This document shows positions 38,636 through 51,900 of a stretch of DNA of 64,000 nt, piece by piece (position 1 is the first letter of the stretch; every line of letters starts with the position of its first letter). The DNA comes from Apostichopus japonicus (taxonomy: Eukaryota > Echinodermata > Holothuroidea > Aspidochirotida > Stichopodidae), in assembly GCF_037975245.1 (NCBI RefSeq), contig NC_092563.1, forward strand, positions 6,697,501-6,761,500, read 5' to 3'. Both the position numbers and the translations under genes were made by a program. The notes under the pieces are model-generated. The model was not told where the DNA came from. It saw only the letters and a program-made list of their open reading frames with translations, and did not search any database.

Positions 38636-41600
38636 TCAAAGACATTGTCCATTTACTTCTTTCAAAGATGGAATGAGTTTCTGGATTTCTTGGAGAAAGT
38701 CTTCCTGACTGGACACTTTGTTGCCGTCAAGATGAAGTTTTGTCAGGAGAGGCAGATCTCTGAGAGAATGGAGCTGCTCTAAACTATCGATATCTGTCAG
38801 GGACAAAAATTGAAAAGTTAAGGAAAAAAATTAAGTAGTAGTTATAAATAACATGGAACATTACCTTGAAACATCGAGATCATAAAAGAACATCAGTTTT
38901 TGACAGATGAAACCTAGACCATATCGCTACTATTAAGTTAAGTTAATAATTAAACTGGAAAGTCAAAGTTGGTAGAAAAGGTCACTAGAGGTCAGTAAGG
39001 TCGACAAAGGTCGTCATTTTTGGTAAAGGATACCGTTTCTACAGAGAGACAATTCCCTCAAGGAAGGAAGACATCGTAGATCTGTGATGTCATTGATGAC
39101 ATTGTCATCAGCATTCAGCTTGCTCAGGGCTTGTAGCATACTGCATCCTTTGAGACTTCTCAGTCGATTTGACCTCAGGTTGACCTCTCGGACTCCGGCC
39201 AGATGGTCCGTGTGGTACAAGGATGATAAATTCTGTGAGGAATGAAACGACAAGTGTCTCAGTTACAACATTACTGGGTTAAAGCGAAGGCAGAATCATG
39301 CAGCGCAAAGTCCAGTTTAAAATCCACAAAACTTTGTTTGTAATGTTCGAGCTTGTCCGTGTTGTTGTGAAACTTATCAAGACTTGCAATGAAACAATGA
39401 AATCTGCAGGAATTTAGAGGAAGGAGGGGAGGGGAGAGGAAAGTGATGAGAGGGGTGGGAAGTGAAAGAGCTGAAGAGGTAGGGAGATAAAAGTCTGAGA
39501 CATACAATTGTCTTTAAAACGATAACTGTTCTGGAAGAAAGGGATACATCAAAGGTCCTTCCTCACTTTTTGTAGCAAAAAGCTAGAAACTTAGTGACCA
39601 AAATGCAACATTGAACCTTGCTGCATAGTCTTCACTGAAGAGTTTACTGCACAATAATGGATGTAGTTTTCGCCACTGTGAGAAAACAATCTGTTCAGTA
39701 CAAAGTCTAAAAGCACCCCATACATATCATCACTGTAGTAGCTGCCATGGGTGAACAAAGATTGCATCAATATGTCTTCAGCTTGCTCAGGGCTTGTAGC
39801 ATACTGCATCCTTTGAGACTTCTCAGTCCATTTGACCTCAGGTTGACCTCTCGGACTCCGGCTAGATGGTCTGTGTGGTACAAGGATGGATACCCAATAT
39901 ATATCATCACTGTAGTAGCAGCCATGGTGAACAAAGTTTTGTCAGAACCAAACCCCGTTTTCCCAATTCGCAGACCAGAAATACCAAATTCACTTCTTAT
40001 TCTACACTGCAAAGCAGCAAAGAGAACCTGGTTCCTGGTGGTTTCTTGAAGTCAGAAACCTAATGGTGTTGATGGGTGGTTGCTCCTCCACTACACCATA
40101 CCTCCCCCCGCCCCCACCCCCCCCCCCCCCCCCCCCCGCACAAGTTATCTCACCTTAGATGACAGATCCAGCACTTCCGAACCATTCCCCTGATTCTCCA
40201 GGATCATATTCTCCATGATAAATTTACTTCGCAGGTCCTCAAAGTAACTCTTCCGAAAGGGGTCCACTTTGATGAGTGTGTCAAAGTACTGCAGTGTCTC
40301 TGTGGCGTGTTTTAATGGGTCGAGCGCCCTCATTAGAAATATGACTGTTAATATGCACCCTTTAAAGAAACAGAGAGGAATATTAATACTAATAAAAGTA
40401 ATAAATTATATCAAAATTTTAGCAAATGACACATTTTTTTTTGCACTAAAAATGACAACGTTCAGATCTTTGAAACCACATGGTATCTATAGATAGATGT
40501 TACCATGGTGAGGCAGAAAAAGGTCAGAGAATTCCCCAACCCACGTCTTGATAAGAATGTCAGCAGGACTTTGTCTGTCAATACCCCAGGGAGGAATGCA
40601 TGGACTTTGAAAGCTACATAGTTGGGAGTAAGCCACTCCATACAGAGAGGGGAGCTAGCTTTAACATCACACGTACCTTCTAGCTCGGTTTTAAAGCAGC
40701 ATTTTGCGTTTGGTCGCCGTTTTCTACTTTTTTGACATGTACATCAAGTTTTGTACATATATCAATCACAAAACAGCAAACTAAGATATTAGCCAAGTTT
40801 TTTCCTGCCAACAACGTTAATTGGCGAGTAATTAAGGATATTTGCAGATAATGAGAAAAGTGTCCAAGACAACTTCCACATTTAAAATTAATCGCATACA
40901 GTTCCCCCAAGCCCACTAGTTTGAATTCAACCAATCAGAGATGCAGGTTTAGTTATGAGACGTAGCTAAATTTTTCGACTTTTATGCTACCATTTGAAGT
41001 AAGATTTAAATAGATAAGCTAGTTACGTATGTCGTTATGGCATAGTGGAGTCAGTGATGTTGAGAAAAATCATAGAAAAGGACGCAAAATGCTGCTTTAA
41101 TGTCTAGTTTTTCATGATGAACACAACCAGATGGTTGCAAAATGTGATACGTAAGGGATAAAACAGGCATACGATCATGATTTCCTTCGATTTGTGATTG
41201 TCATGGAAACCAAAACTTAAAAGTGTTTTTTTTTTTTTTACTAAGAGTTAAACCTACATTTATTGTCTTCTTCCAACTCTTGTAGTTGCTTACAAGATTC
41301 CAGCTCTTGTTCGAGAATATCGGTCTTCTCCAGACTCAACTGAGAGGTGAACCACGTAGAGGACTGATCTCTCTCGTCTTTACTCTCGACAGTCGAGCAG
41401 CTCGTTCCTACAGACCAGAACGGAAAAAGAATAAGGGCTAGTAAGTGGGAGTCATTTCTTATGGATAAATGTTCAGGGATGTGCCCACGCTGGGCGGCCC
41501 TGCCCAGCACTAAAAATTACCGCTCAGCACTGTCTTAAAAATCGTGAATCCCGTCCAGCACTATTTTCATCTAAAATCCTGACATTCTTAACAATATATT

Positions 41601-44600
41601 CAACATAAATTGGGCCTGGCCTTTGCCAAAATCATACAGACTAATATTGCATCAGTTACGCATGTGAGAAACATTACTTACAGCTCTCAACAATCGGTCC
41701 CTTGTAAAATCTCTTTGAAACAAATTAATAACTTTTACCAGGTACGTAATATTTTTCACAAAAAAAAGAGTAACAAATGTAAATTGTTAGCAAAACTAGT
41801 ACTTGTGGTATGGGCTTAAAAAGCTACAAAAGTGCCAGCATTTGGCATCTGAGCACCTTCAAAAATCGAAGAACCACCTCCCCCTTAGACCCCTCCCCCA
41901 GGACGGCGATCAGTATACCCAGCACTCAGGAAATCCTGGGCAAATTCCTGAATGTTGTACATGAAAGTAATCATATAACAGCAGAGCTGTTTTTATACTT
42001 CGGTGTATTATAGTGTCCTTACAAAGATCAGCATCCTAGTTTTCCAAAATTTTGAGATCAGGAAAGAAAGTCTAGCTTAGTTATTATTTATTTCTCTTCA
42101 TTAGCTTAATTAAATGAAACTTAACAAGTCAAGTTAATGAACAGTATTCTTATGGGATGTTTATGTCAAATATCACTGAAAGTTACCAAAACTAAGGCCA
42201 AGAGGCCAATCTGAAGAGAATTACAACTAGTTCAGTTAAACTGTTAGATTCACAGGGTCTATATTCTAGTCCTGACTACTCTCACCTGCTGAGCAAAGAA
42301 TGGAGAGTTGTGATTGGAGTTGATCACCCTGCCTAAACTCCACCTTGACTGACATATCTTCTGATAAAGAACCGATACTGCCAAAATCAAATATCTGTAA
42401 GAACGAGAAGGGGAAGAGAGAAAGCAAGGAAGCATAGAAAATATAATACAAAATATAATATAAAATATTATCATATATAATATAAAATATAATATATTAT
42501 AAAAATATATATAATATAATATATATATAATATATTATAAAATATAATATAAAATATAATTCAGGCGATAAATGCTCATTTTTTGTGGATGCATAGCAGG
42601 AGATGTAACACTACTTAATTTTCTTAAACTTGTTTAACATAATAGACAGCTGTCTTTACCCAAAGTAATGAATGCATGTCTTGCCCAGAGGGAGAGTGCC
42701 ATCTACCATCAACAGCTTTATCGTTAAATAGAACCGTCACGGGTCGTTCTCTGCTCATATCAACAGGTTGAGAAAACGTGACAAACAGCCTCTTCTGGTC
42801 AGCGTTCACGTGAAGCATTCGTAAGGACTGTTGCTTCTCTCCTGAGGAAAGCAAAAATTCAAAAGAATTTCACTGATTGAGAGATTAAGAATGATTATGG
42901 TTTAAAATAACAAACTTGTTCACTTCCTTTCTCAACAATAGGACATTAAACAGCCTCCACAAATGGCTTAAATAACAACTTAACCTAAATTTTGTAGAAT
43001 ACTGATCAAACTGTCATGATGAAATTGTGATATTCTTAGGTTAGGCCTAGGTACATCTGTTATGAACAGGTTGCAGGCATCGACTAAATGTTCATAGTTT
43101 TTTTTTGTGTTGAAAAATCAAGTCTCTCCAGTAAGAACTCACATAAAAAATTTAACAAAGGGAAACTAATTTTATGCAATGCACTCATGTATTTTACTCA
43201 TTGGATGGGGTTGGGGAAAGGAAGGGGGAACAGGAGGGGTTATGAAGGAAAAGTGGAATTAATCTTACGATGCTAGAAGTTCCAAAATGCACCATTGTAC
43301 CCTTTTGAAATCATTAATGCTAACATTTGTTTGAAGATAATGTTTACAAAAGCTACTCTACAGACTCATTATTGATGGATGACATTGTAGAAAACATTAG
43401 GCACATACCTCTCCCAAGGAGCCACCGATGGTAGAACCATCCACTCTGGTCGTTGGGGTCGGTGAAGAATGCATTCTGAACCAGCTCGTATTCTGCAGAA
43501 GGAATATAAAGTATTTATATCATGTCAGTGTAGAGTCTCAGGTACCTTGTAACTTGTCGATGCACAGCTCAGAGATGGAAACAACTTTTCTAGTTTTTAA
43601 AAGATTAATGTTCTATTGGAAAGTTATACTCTTCTTTCTTAATTGTAGACTCAAAGATGTGTCTTTATAACTTCATTGCTAGGAAGAGACAAAAGGGATT
43701 GATCATTCAGTAGTGAGAACATTGCTAGATACGCTATTAAAGTGAGCGCAAATTGTTTCACATTTTCACAACACAAAGCATTACTTGCAGACAGTTTTTG
43801 TAATATTTTATATATCTTTACCCAGTGATGATTGGAGTCCATTAAGGGAGTCTGATATTCTGTAGCAAAAGTTAAAAATATTCACTACAACAGGTGACAT
43901 GTAGTTGCACATCCTCCATCTCCTCCCCCCCCCCCCCGCCCCCTGTTCACCCATTAAATAATGAATTGTTCTTCCTCCCAAAATTCTGGACCCTCTCATG
44001 AAATTCAAACAGCAGCAAATCACATATTTCTAAGCCTACATACATTTGTTACAAATTACTATCAAGAATGTGAATCATTTTGGATCCAGAATGAGCAGGT
44101 TAGTCTCCCCAGTAGCGCCCAGGATTTGGGGTTCTCGCTACTTCCGACGGTAATGTGCAAACTTTACGAAGACAACAAAGAGGAATGTACCTTGTAGCAG
44201 AATCTCCTCTGTGGGTCTATCTGGATGAATCTGGTCGGGGTACAGTAATGGTAACAGCTTTGATCTATAATGCCAGGAAGAATAGTTTGAAAAATTGGTG
44301 TTGATCTTCTCCGTGGTGAATCTCAACTCATCTTGGGCTGACACCTTGGCCTTGGAAATCACAAACCTTCTGAAGTCCCAGCAATGAACTATAACAGATG
44401 AAAGCGATACAACGAAAAGATTAAAAGGATGACATAGAAGAGTGGTGGGCCTATTGGAGTACCGGGAATGAAATATTTTGTTTATTACCAGAAAAAAGAT
44501 TCATGTAAATCTCTTTTTTTTTCTTACTTTCTGTCAATGTTTACCAATCGCAGGAATCGGTTATACCACACACGAAGGGCTCAACCTACCATCGATTAGA

Positions 44601-47600
44601 GGGACGGCTACGAAAAATTCCTAGATTTGCCAAAAATAGAACTTCATTTATTATTCGATTAACCTATTATGAAGAAAGGTTCAGAGGTTGTAAAATCTTT
44701 CCAACATTGACTTCCAATTTCCACAATTCTGCATTTTAATATATTCACCTGATACAAAAGTCTACTGACAAACGGGTATGGTGTTCAACTCACAAGACCG
44801 ATATTACAGAGCTTTCAATTCGAAAGGGCAAAACCTCCCGCCTAGTCTCAGATCTTGTTTCAAAAGCCACCGTAGAAACTTACAATTTCTTTCATCATAC
44901 TGTAAGAATAGATTGCACAGTTGTACTTCTCGTTTCCAGTCTGGGGCTGGCATATTATTCAGAACCCATTCTCTGTGATGCCAGGTACCATACGATTTAT
45001 GATTAACTCCCAAACATCCCTCCAGGAAGTTGAGTTCATACATGAACAGTTCCTGCAGCTCTTCTTTTGGACTAGGAATAAAAAATGAACAGAAACTATA
45101 GTTCAAGTTTCCTTTATATTATTGTACAGTTTTTAGCAATGATTTCTGTTTATAAGTTAACATAGGGTAAGATTCTATAGTTAGAGTGGGTGTGTATGCG
45201 TGTGTGTGTGTGTGTGGGGGGGGGGGGGGTACATGGAAGATGATATTAAAAAGGAGCATTTTCAAAGGGCAAGAAGTAAGAAGTGTCTACAATGGGATTC
45301 GATAACTAACTGAGGGATTGGCAACTCAGTTGGCAGAGCATAGGGGGCTTGTAAACTCTGAGGTGAATGGCTTCAATCCTTTGCTAGCATATAATATCTC
45401 TGCTCTTACAAAATTCAGATATATAAATTCCTAGTCACTTCTCTGCACATGTTGTATTTATTATCAGAGAAATGCAGATCGTGTTACAGCTGGCAGGCGA
45501 GGATGAAAAGCTATGCAAAGAATTAGTCACAGCTTACACTGTCATATGTTGACCGAGAAACTCCTGATTTCGCATTTAATTTCAGTTTGAAAGCTATTTG
45601 TTACAAAACACTGTAACATATTTAAAGCCAATCATCTGGTACGAATATGTTTTGGTGCAATGTGTTTTCATGAATATGCATGTAAGGAATGGAATATTAG
45701 ATCCTTTGTTTTAGCTTTTTGATAATTTTGATAACTTTTGTAACCCTTTTTATCGTTCATTATTATCTTAATCTCATAAACTTTTATATGTCTTAACTTG
45801 TATTTTTGATGTTCTGTATATTGTTATATTTTTATCCTATTTATCAATTTCTCTGTATATTTATAATGGAATAAAGAAATGAAAGAAAAAATGAAAAAAT
45901 GGTGCACAATGAGAACCCAAATTTTGTTCTCCGATAGGAAAGCCTACATCATACATGTGTACTTACCGTTGTTCACGAAATGATACGAAAACCTCTCGTC
46001 TGAAGTTCCACAAGGAGTAAAAGTCTGGATTTGATCTTAAAATTTCTTCCGCAATCTTGAGTCCCTCTTGGTCGTATTGTTTCTCTGCTCTCTGTCGGGT
46101 AGGTTAAAATCATCACAGATATTGTCATGAACACCATCGATACTAACTAACGAACACGATTCCAATTGTTTCTAAAATTGTGATCTACTACAACAGTCTT
46201 CTTTACTTCTAACTGGTAGTAGTAAATTATGACAACTTTTGTATCTAGAATCCTCATAAAACCACAGAAAAGAGCTCACACCTTATAGTCAGACATGTTA
46301 CTTGACTACTGTAACCAAGGAAACATTACAGGGATCCATGGTTACCTACCTTTTTGAATATAATGGCAGTAGCTCCTGTGTAAGCTTTCAACTTTTTCTC
46401 TCTTTCTTTTCTCTTTCCTTCCTGCTGTTGAGCAGTCGTCTTTACCTTAACTCGGCCATGCTAGGAAAAAAAAAACAGAGTCTATAAATTAATAATGCAC
46501 TGGATTTGAATAACAATGACAAATACCTTAAAGGCATTGAAGACTTGCCCCAAACCGTGGGTGGCCATCTGAACAAGTTAACTTTCTGTTGCTTGCAAGT
46601 GACGTCTTGTTCGTGTCGCTACAACAAGATGCAGACAGTAATGAAACGTGATACCTTGTTATCTTTAGCTTGACCTGAGATGTCCATCGCTGTATCGCTT
46701 ATACACTGTGCTGTGGGTATTGACGCAGCTGTATGTACTGACTGTACACTAGTGTCTAATTACCGACGGTAGCAAGCTGTGTGTGTATTTTCTGGGATCG
46801 ATGGTGGTGTCTAACACTTCTGTTACAACTCATTCGAACCTAGGTCAGATTACGGGCATTGGACGTTTCTTTTTGCGCGAGTCTTCACACCCTTTAATAG
46901 GATGGCACATCAAGTCGATCCAAACTCCATACCTGACGTCCATCACCTGATATCTGAAGTTACCATCAATCAATCAATGATCAATGCCCTGAGATCATTG
47001 TACACATTTATAAGTCCTGACATAAATCTATGCATTCACTGGTATAATAATTCTAATGACATACACTATACATATATTTTGCATTTATTTAACTAACTTT
47101 GAAAATATTTAACAACGCAATACTTGTTTCCTTTTTCTCTTTCAGTTTTACAATGTCTTTAAAAATGTGAGACAACCTTCTTGTTTTTGAAAGCCTTGGT
47201 ATACATTTGGAACTCTCAATTTACATCAAAAGGGCAACATTAAAGTCTCAATGTGTGTTTGCCAAATTTTAACTTCCAGCTTACTGCCCTGATAGCTCAG
47301 CAAAAGTGACACCGTTCTATGCAGTTTTCATATCAATATTCACTATTTTTTGAGTTATCTGTTGTTAAACATTTTGAGCTGAATAAACTCCACCAGATTT
47401 TTTAACGAGTCAGTAGATTCTACAAACTTCAATCAAAATTTGCAAGCCCCCCCCACCCAACAGATCATGCGCCAATCAAATCTCTCTGTTTTGTTTACGA
47501 ACGGTTACGACCGTTAGGCCTAAGGCTTACTTTTACTATCTTGGCTAGCCTGTGTTAAAGGCATTGCAGACTTGCGCATCGATTGCGACAGCTTTTCTCA

Positions 47601-47829
47601 ATTAAACCCACCTGATCATAGTGCATTTAGAATAAACAACATTTAATCTGCTTCGGAAGTTTGTTTTCCGAAATTTATCAGCAAACATGTATGGAGACTT
47701 TAACCAATTAAGAGTGCTATTAAATGAGACTGAAATGTTTAGATTAAAGAACTTTTCTCTGCACATGAAAGCTCAAGTAAATTTGTACAATGCTCAATCT
47801 CTGATAGGTCTTTCTGCATAACTCACCAT
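38636..47829 (-). CDS. RABGGTA: Rab geranylgeranyltransferase alpha subunit (complete, twelve coding exons)
   Basis: Alpha subunit of the cytosolic enzyme that, with the beta subunit and Rab escort protein, attaches geranylgeranyl groups to Rab GTPases. Exons on the minus strand: 47827-47829, 46350-46460, 45967-46091, 44884-45071, 44191-44388, 43409-43492, 42660-42841, 42286-42394, 41258-41407, 40154-40359, 39034-39232 and 38636-38793. All GT/AG phases close and give 570 residues (human 567). Prenyltransferase alpha repeats cover about 44-237: [39 protein letters not shown] and WFYHRWLLG. An Ig-like insert follows (about 238-345), then the [21 protein letters not shown] helical region (384-450) and leucine-rich repeats (about 453-560). 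The N-terminus is MHGRVKVKT, keeping His2, which binds the active-site zinc in the rat enzyme. It is divergent with OTUD6B. Intron 10 holds a partial copy of exon 11. Confidence 0.97.
39777..39888 (-). pseudogene. Pseudo-exon: partial copy of RABGGTA exon 11
   Basis: This 112-bp stretch matches 39114-39225 inside exon 11 with three mismatches and no gaps, in the same orientation, and lies in intron 10. It would encode [14 protein letters not shown] and the first leucine-rich repeat, then run on into KTY and a stop. It lacks both the exon 11 acceptor and donor, so it should not be spliced in. A 37-bp word (containing ATATCATCACTGTAGTAGC) is repeated on both sides, at about 39724 and 39901. Confidence 0.85.
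40103..40137. repeat. C homopolymer tract
   Basis: A run of nearly pure C in RABGGTA intron 10, next to the exon 10 donor; its length is likely to vary and to be poorly assembled. Confidence 0.9.
41460..41960. repeat. Region with repeated CCAGCACT words, possible MITE remnant
   Basis: CCAGCACT occurs at both sides of this stretch, and the right end carries a TTAGACCCCTCCCCCAGGA-type motif also seen at about 27515. No target duplication was found. It spans the exon 9 acceptor into intron 8 of RABGGTA. Confidence 0.25.
42424..42561. repeat. ATATAAAATAT low-complexity array
   Basis: About 140 bp built from ATATAATATAAA-type units in RABGGTA intron 7. Confidence 0.9.
45310..45380 (+). mobile_element. 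tRNA-like remnant (SINE head)
   Basis: GGCAACTCAGTTGGCAGAGC resembles a tRNA D arm. It is followed by CTTGTAAACT (a TGT-like anticodon loop) and a weak B box, GGCTTCAATCC. Stems are broken, so this is a decayed copy in RABGGTA intron 3. Confidence 0.4.
46530..46895 (+). mobile_element. TA-flanked inverted-repeat element, copy B
   Basis: A 366-bp copy of the family at 33656-34017 (opposite orientation). It starts AAAGGCATTGAAGACTTGCC and ends GAGTCTTCACACCCTTT, with TA on both sides. It lies in RABGGTA intron 1. No coding frame. Confidence 0.75.
46896..47826 (-). other. Rest of RABGGTA intron 1
   Basis: Non-coding. A single end-like motif of the same TA-flanked family (TTAAAGGCATTGCAGACTT) occurs at about 47556 without a detectable partner. 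Confidence 0.6.
47827..47829 (-). CDS. RABGGTA: RABGGTA coding exon 1 (ATG only)
   Basis: The start codon is the last triplet before a consensus donor (ATG|gtgagtt). The next exon begins CAT GGC CGA after a ctag acceptor, giving the conserved MHGR start. The whole coding content of this exon is therefore the initiator methionine. Confidence 0.85.
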
Positions 47830-48970
47830 AGTGGCTTCAATGAACTATAGTCCACCGGGGAGAAATTAGTATAGAAAACTAATACTGAAAAAAAAAGAAA
47901 ATAAATTCATATGGGAAAATGAAAGTCTTAGCATACAGGCTTTTCTAAAGATTGTATTAGAGTGCCAAAAAAAACAACTTTCACTTTGATTGGGGCCAAG
48001 GTCAAGAGGAATCACAGGTAAAGCTGGTCAGGATAAGGCTTAAAAGGATTAATGCAAGTTTTGGGCTGGATTTCAACCTGACTGGGCCTCTACTGTAGTA
48101 CATAGGACCTATAACTATAAGATCTTTACATAAGATCCATAAGATTCAAATCCACAGTGATTCAGGGAATATATACTGTAATAGGTTTTATCAGGTAACC
48201 TAGGCCCCAGGCCTTTTGCAATTTTGTACCAAAACATCCAAAACCCCTTTTTTCTTTTTTTTATGAGAAATAAAATCTTTAATCCTCAAAACTGCTATAC
48301 AATTTGGGACCACTAACCTTTTTCTTTGAAACACAAACAAGCTCTAGGCTAAGTTATAATAAGGTCTTATAGACAGGCCCTTTGCCTAGCCTTCAATTTA
48401 CAAAGGAATTGGTACTGTGGTACTAGTGCCACCAAGTTCAGACTCCCTGTACCAATTATACCTTATTGCTATTGTAAACAATAGAACTAGCAGAAGCCTA
48501 GTCTAAGTCAGCCTAGGCCTAGCTGAGTAGCTTTATACTACTATTAAATTGTAACAGTTAGCCATCACTCGGATAAGCATATTCATAATTTAAATTTACC
48601 TTTTTAGTACAAATTACAATTGGCAACATACAAAGTGAAAACATACCTGAAGCAATCTTTGGGGATCAAATAATGACTTAGATTTCAGCAACTTTGGTAA
48701 TCTTTCGGATGTTCTGCAGAAATCAAGGTTTACCCAAACGTTTTCAACTTTCAAAATTTTGTATACGCTCACTTCAGGGAATGAACTCGCACTGTCACTT
48801 CGTTTGTAACTGATGTTTCTCTATAATGGCATGATCAACCTTGACTGTTCCATGCATCACTTCTGCTAAATATAGACTGCGGAGTCCAATGTTACAAGGT
48901 GTTACTTGTTAGGTTGGCTTAAAACATTGCATTGTACCGTGAATAATCAATTTCAGCTTCAAACATTTAA
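47830..48970. promoter_or_regulatory. Putative divergent promoter region of RABGGTA and OTUD6B
   Basis: The start codons of the two genes point away from each other across 1141 bp. A possible untranslated exon of RABGGTA lies on the minus strand at 48647-48713, bounded by a tttctgcag acceptor and a CAG|gtatgt donor. No TATA box or CpG island stands out, so transcription start sites are not fixed. Confidence 0.45.
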
Positions 48971-51900
48971 ATGGAAGAACTCGATGAAAGACACAGAAAG
49001 GAGCGAAAGGAGTTACAAGGTAATTTTCTCTCAGTTCAACTTCAACTGCAATACAAAGTCAAAGTGCCCAACGTTAGTGCCCAGGCAAGGCTTAAGTTAA
49101 ACTTAGGCCTAAGCCTAGCCTACTACACTAGTGTAAGTGTAACTGGGAGCCTCGAGGCTGGAATGGATAGATGATAGGCTACTAGATATGATATGCTAGC
49201 ATGTATAGAGAGACAGAACTAATCATCAAATAGCAATAAAACTTTTGAGTCAAAATACCAAGAGGAAATGCTTCCGTATATGACAGGAAAATGAACACAC
49301 ATTTAGGCTAAAGGCATTGAAGACTCGCCCCAAACCGCGTGGGCCATCTGAAAAAGTTAACTTTCTGTTGCTTGCAAGTGACGTTTTGTTCGTGTCGCTA
49401 CAACATGCAGACAGTAATGAAAAGTGATACCTTGTAATATTCAGCTGGACCTGAGATGTCCATCGCTGTATCGCTTATACACTGTGAAAGTGTGATGTGG
49501 GTATTGACCATAGCTGTAACTACTTAGGTATCAGAACTAAATATAATTCTCCTTAGGTGGTATTTCTGTATACCACAACATCTTTCTCACCATACCTTAG
49601 TCATACCATAAATGTGTGGTTCCTATAGTACCCGGTTCAATCCCTGACAGTACTGCAGTAGGAGGGGCATCTTTAAGGCTTTGGAGAAGATGGCCTAATA
49701 TGGGGTTGTGGAAGGTAGTGGCAGGTGGTTTGTTTTGGTACAATGCTTTTATTTGGTGGGAGAACAGATGTTAAGTGGGTTTCCTGTTGAATACTCTGCT
49801 TGACTGAGACCTGTTATGAATAGCCATGTAGTTACTATACATCAGATAGGCTAATTAGTTCTTTAATATTTGTGTTATTTAGACTACATTGGTTATCTGC
49901 AAAGGATTCCATCTTTGTCCAGCCGCTGTGTGAATAAGGAAATGAGTCATAGTATATTTGATGCCTGTATTCTATAAATCATTAGTCTAAAATGTTTAAT
50001 TCTGCTTGTGCAATAATGAATTCCTCTTAAACAAATGTCCTTGCGTTGCAGCCAAAATTCAAGCAATCAAGAAGGCAGTAACTAAAGGTGACAGAAAACG
50101 CAAGAAAGAGTCAAATGAGGAAATTTCACGGTTAGAAGCAGAACTGAAGAAAAGACATGAAGAAGAGAAACAAAACATGAATATGACAGACACGGTAAGA
50201 AATGGCTAGTATATTTAAATGTACTTCACTAATAAGGCTACTTTAAGCTTTAATTATCACATTATTAATTAATCTTTAATTACCACATTTATGCTGTTAT
50301 TCGTATCGCAGTGTTATTGAGAGACACGGTCGGCAGGAATGTAGGCCTCACTTGTCCTGGACTTGTAAATTTTTAAATTCCACTTATTTCACAAGGTTCT
50401 CTTCTTGAACTAACTTAAACCTAACTAATTGTTTTTGGTATAACTAGTTATTACTAAGCTCCACTTGATAAATCTTTTTTCAGTTTTTAAGTAAACAGTA
50501 CTTATCATGCAAATAATTGGAATTGAGAAATAAAATAAATAAATATAAATAAATAAATATATAAATAAATAAATATCACAGCAAATGTTGGAATTGAGCA
50601 TTTCTGTTTGCAACTTATCTCCCTTGCCAGTTCCCACTTTGAGGGATGATTGAAAGGAATTAGGAAAGTTGGTTTGAGCAACCCCAGCATAGAAAATAGA
50701 CCTGTACAATATTATGAATTGGTCCCAACTAAGCGCTACATACAGTTGGAATGGTAGAGAAAGTGATTTCTTTTCATGTGTACTCCAATGTTTTGAACGT
50801 TTTTACGAGGAGGAAAACTTTGCCCACCTTCCGTTCGTGTAACATGACAGTGAAATGTAATATAATCTAATACAATGTATTTGTAATATGTGTTTCGTTA
50901 TTCAGGTGGAGGAAGAAGTGTCCAATGAGATGGAGAGGGTCAGTGTCAATGGTCAACAAGAGGAAGTGAAACTAGAACCTAAAGTTTCCAAAGCCCAGAG
51001 GAGAAGAGTAAGTCGTTCCTTCTCAAACCGTGGAAATAATTTACTATTCAGCACACATAAATGTGTTAAGGTTCATTAATTTGAGTAATTCAATGATCGT
51101 AATTCATCACCAGACTGTCTGGTGGTAAACCTTCATCTAATTCAGGGGTTTGCAGGGGTGAATTGAAGGTGTCCAGGACGAGGGACACATTTTTTGTACA
51201 GAACTATCACGCAGTTACAAAGTTACATGTTATGATTCCTTTTTACGATTTTATTGTTTTGCTTGAAACATTTCATCTGAGAGTGGTTGTTTTTATGAAT
51301 GCTAGTAAACATTAAATTAACATTACCATATTTTTCCCAGTGACCTAAGGGGCTGTGTGGCATGTTATTAGGCCCTTTCGGAAACTGGCCTTGCTTGGGT
51401 CATATTTATAATATAATTTTATAGATAATGTAATAATTGAAGATTTCTTTTCAGGTGGTAAAACTGTTCCAAAATATCCAGTCATATGTGAAAATAATGT
51501 TGGCTAATTTTGTTTTTGGTTTTGTAACATTTGTGCTGTTTAGTAAAATATGAAAATTAAATATAATAATAATTACCTTTTAATGACCTTTCCATCTCTC
51601 AGTATATGATGATACCCATATTAACATCTCTGAGCCAGGAGTGCCAGCCAACAAACACTGTACCTTGCATACTATGTAACCAGGAATCACACTCAGCAGA
51701 GCTTCCATTCTCTTAGTAGATGATGATACCCATATTAACATTTCTTAGCCAGGAGTGCCAGTCAAAAGCCACTGTATTTTGCATACTATGTAACCAGGAA
51801 TCACACTCAATAATAATTACTACAGTAATTAATTCAATATTATAATGTATTGTTTTATTCTTCTTCTTTGGTTAATAAAGCACCTAAAGCAGTTTTTTTC

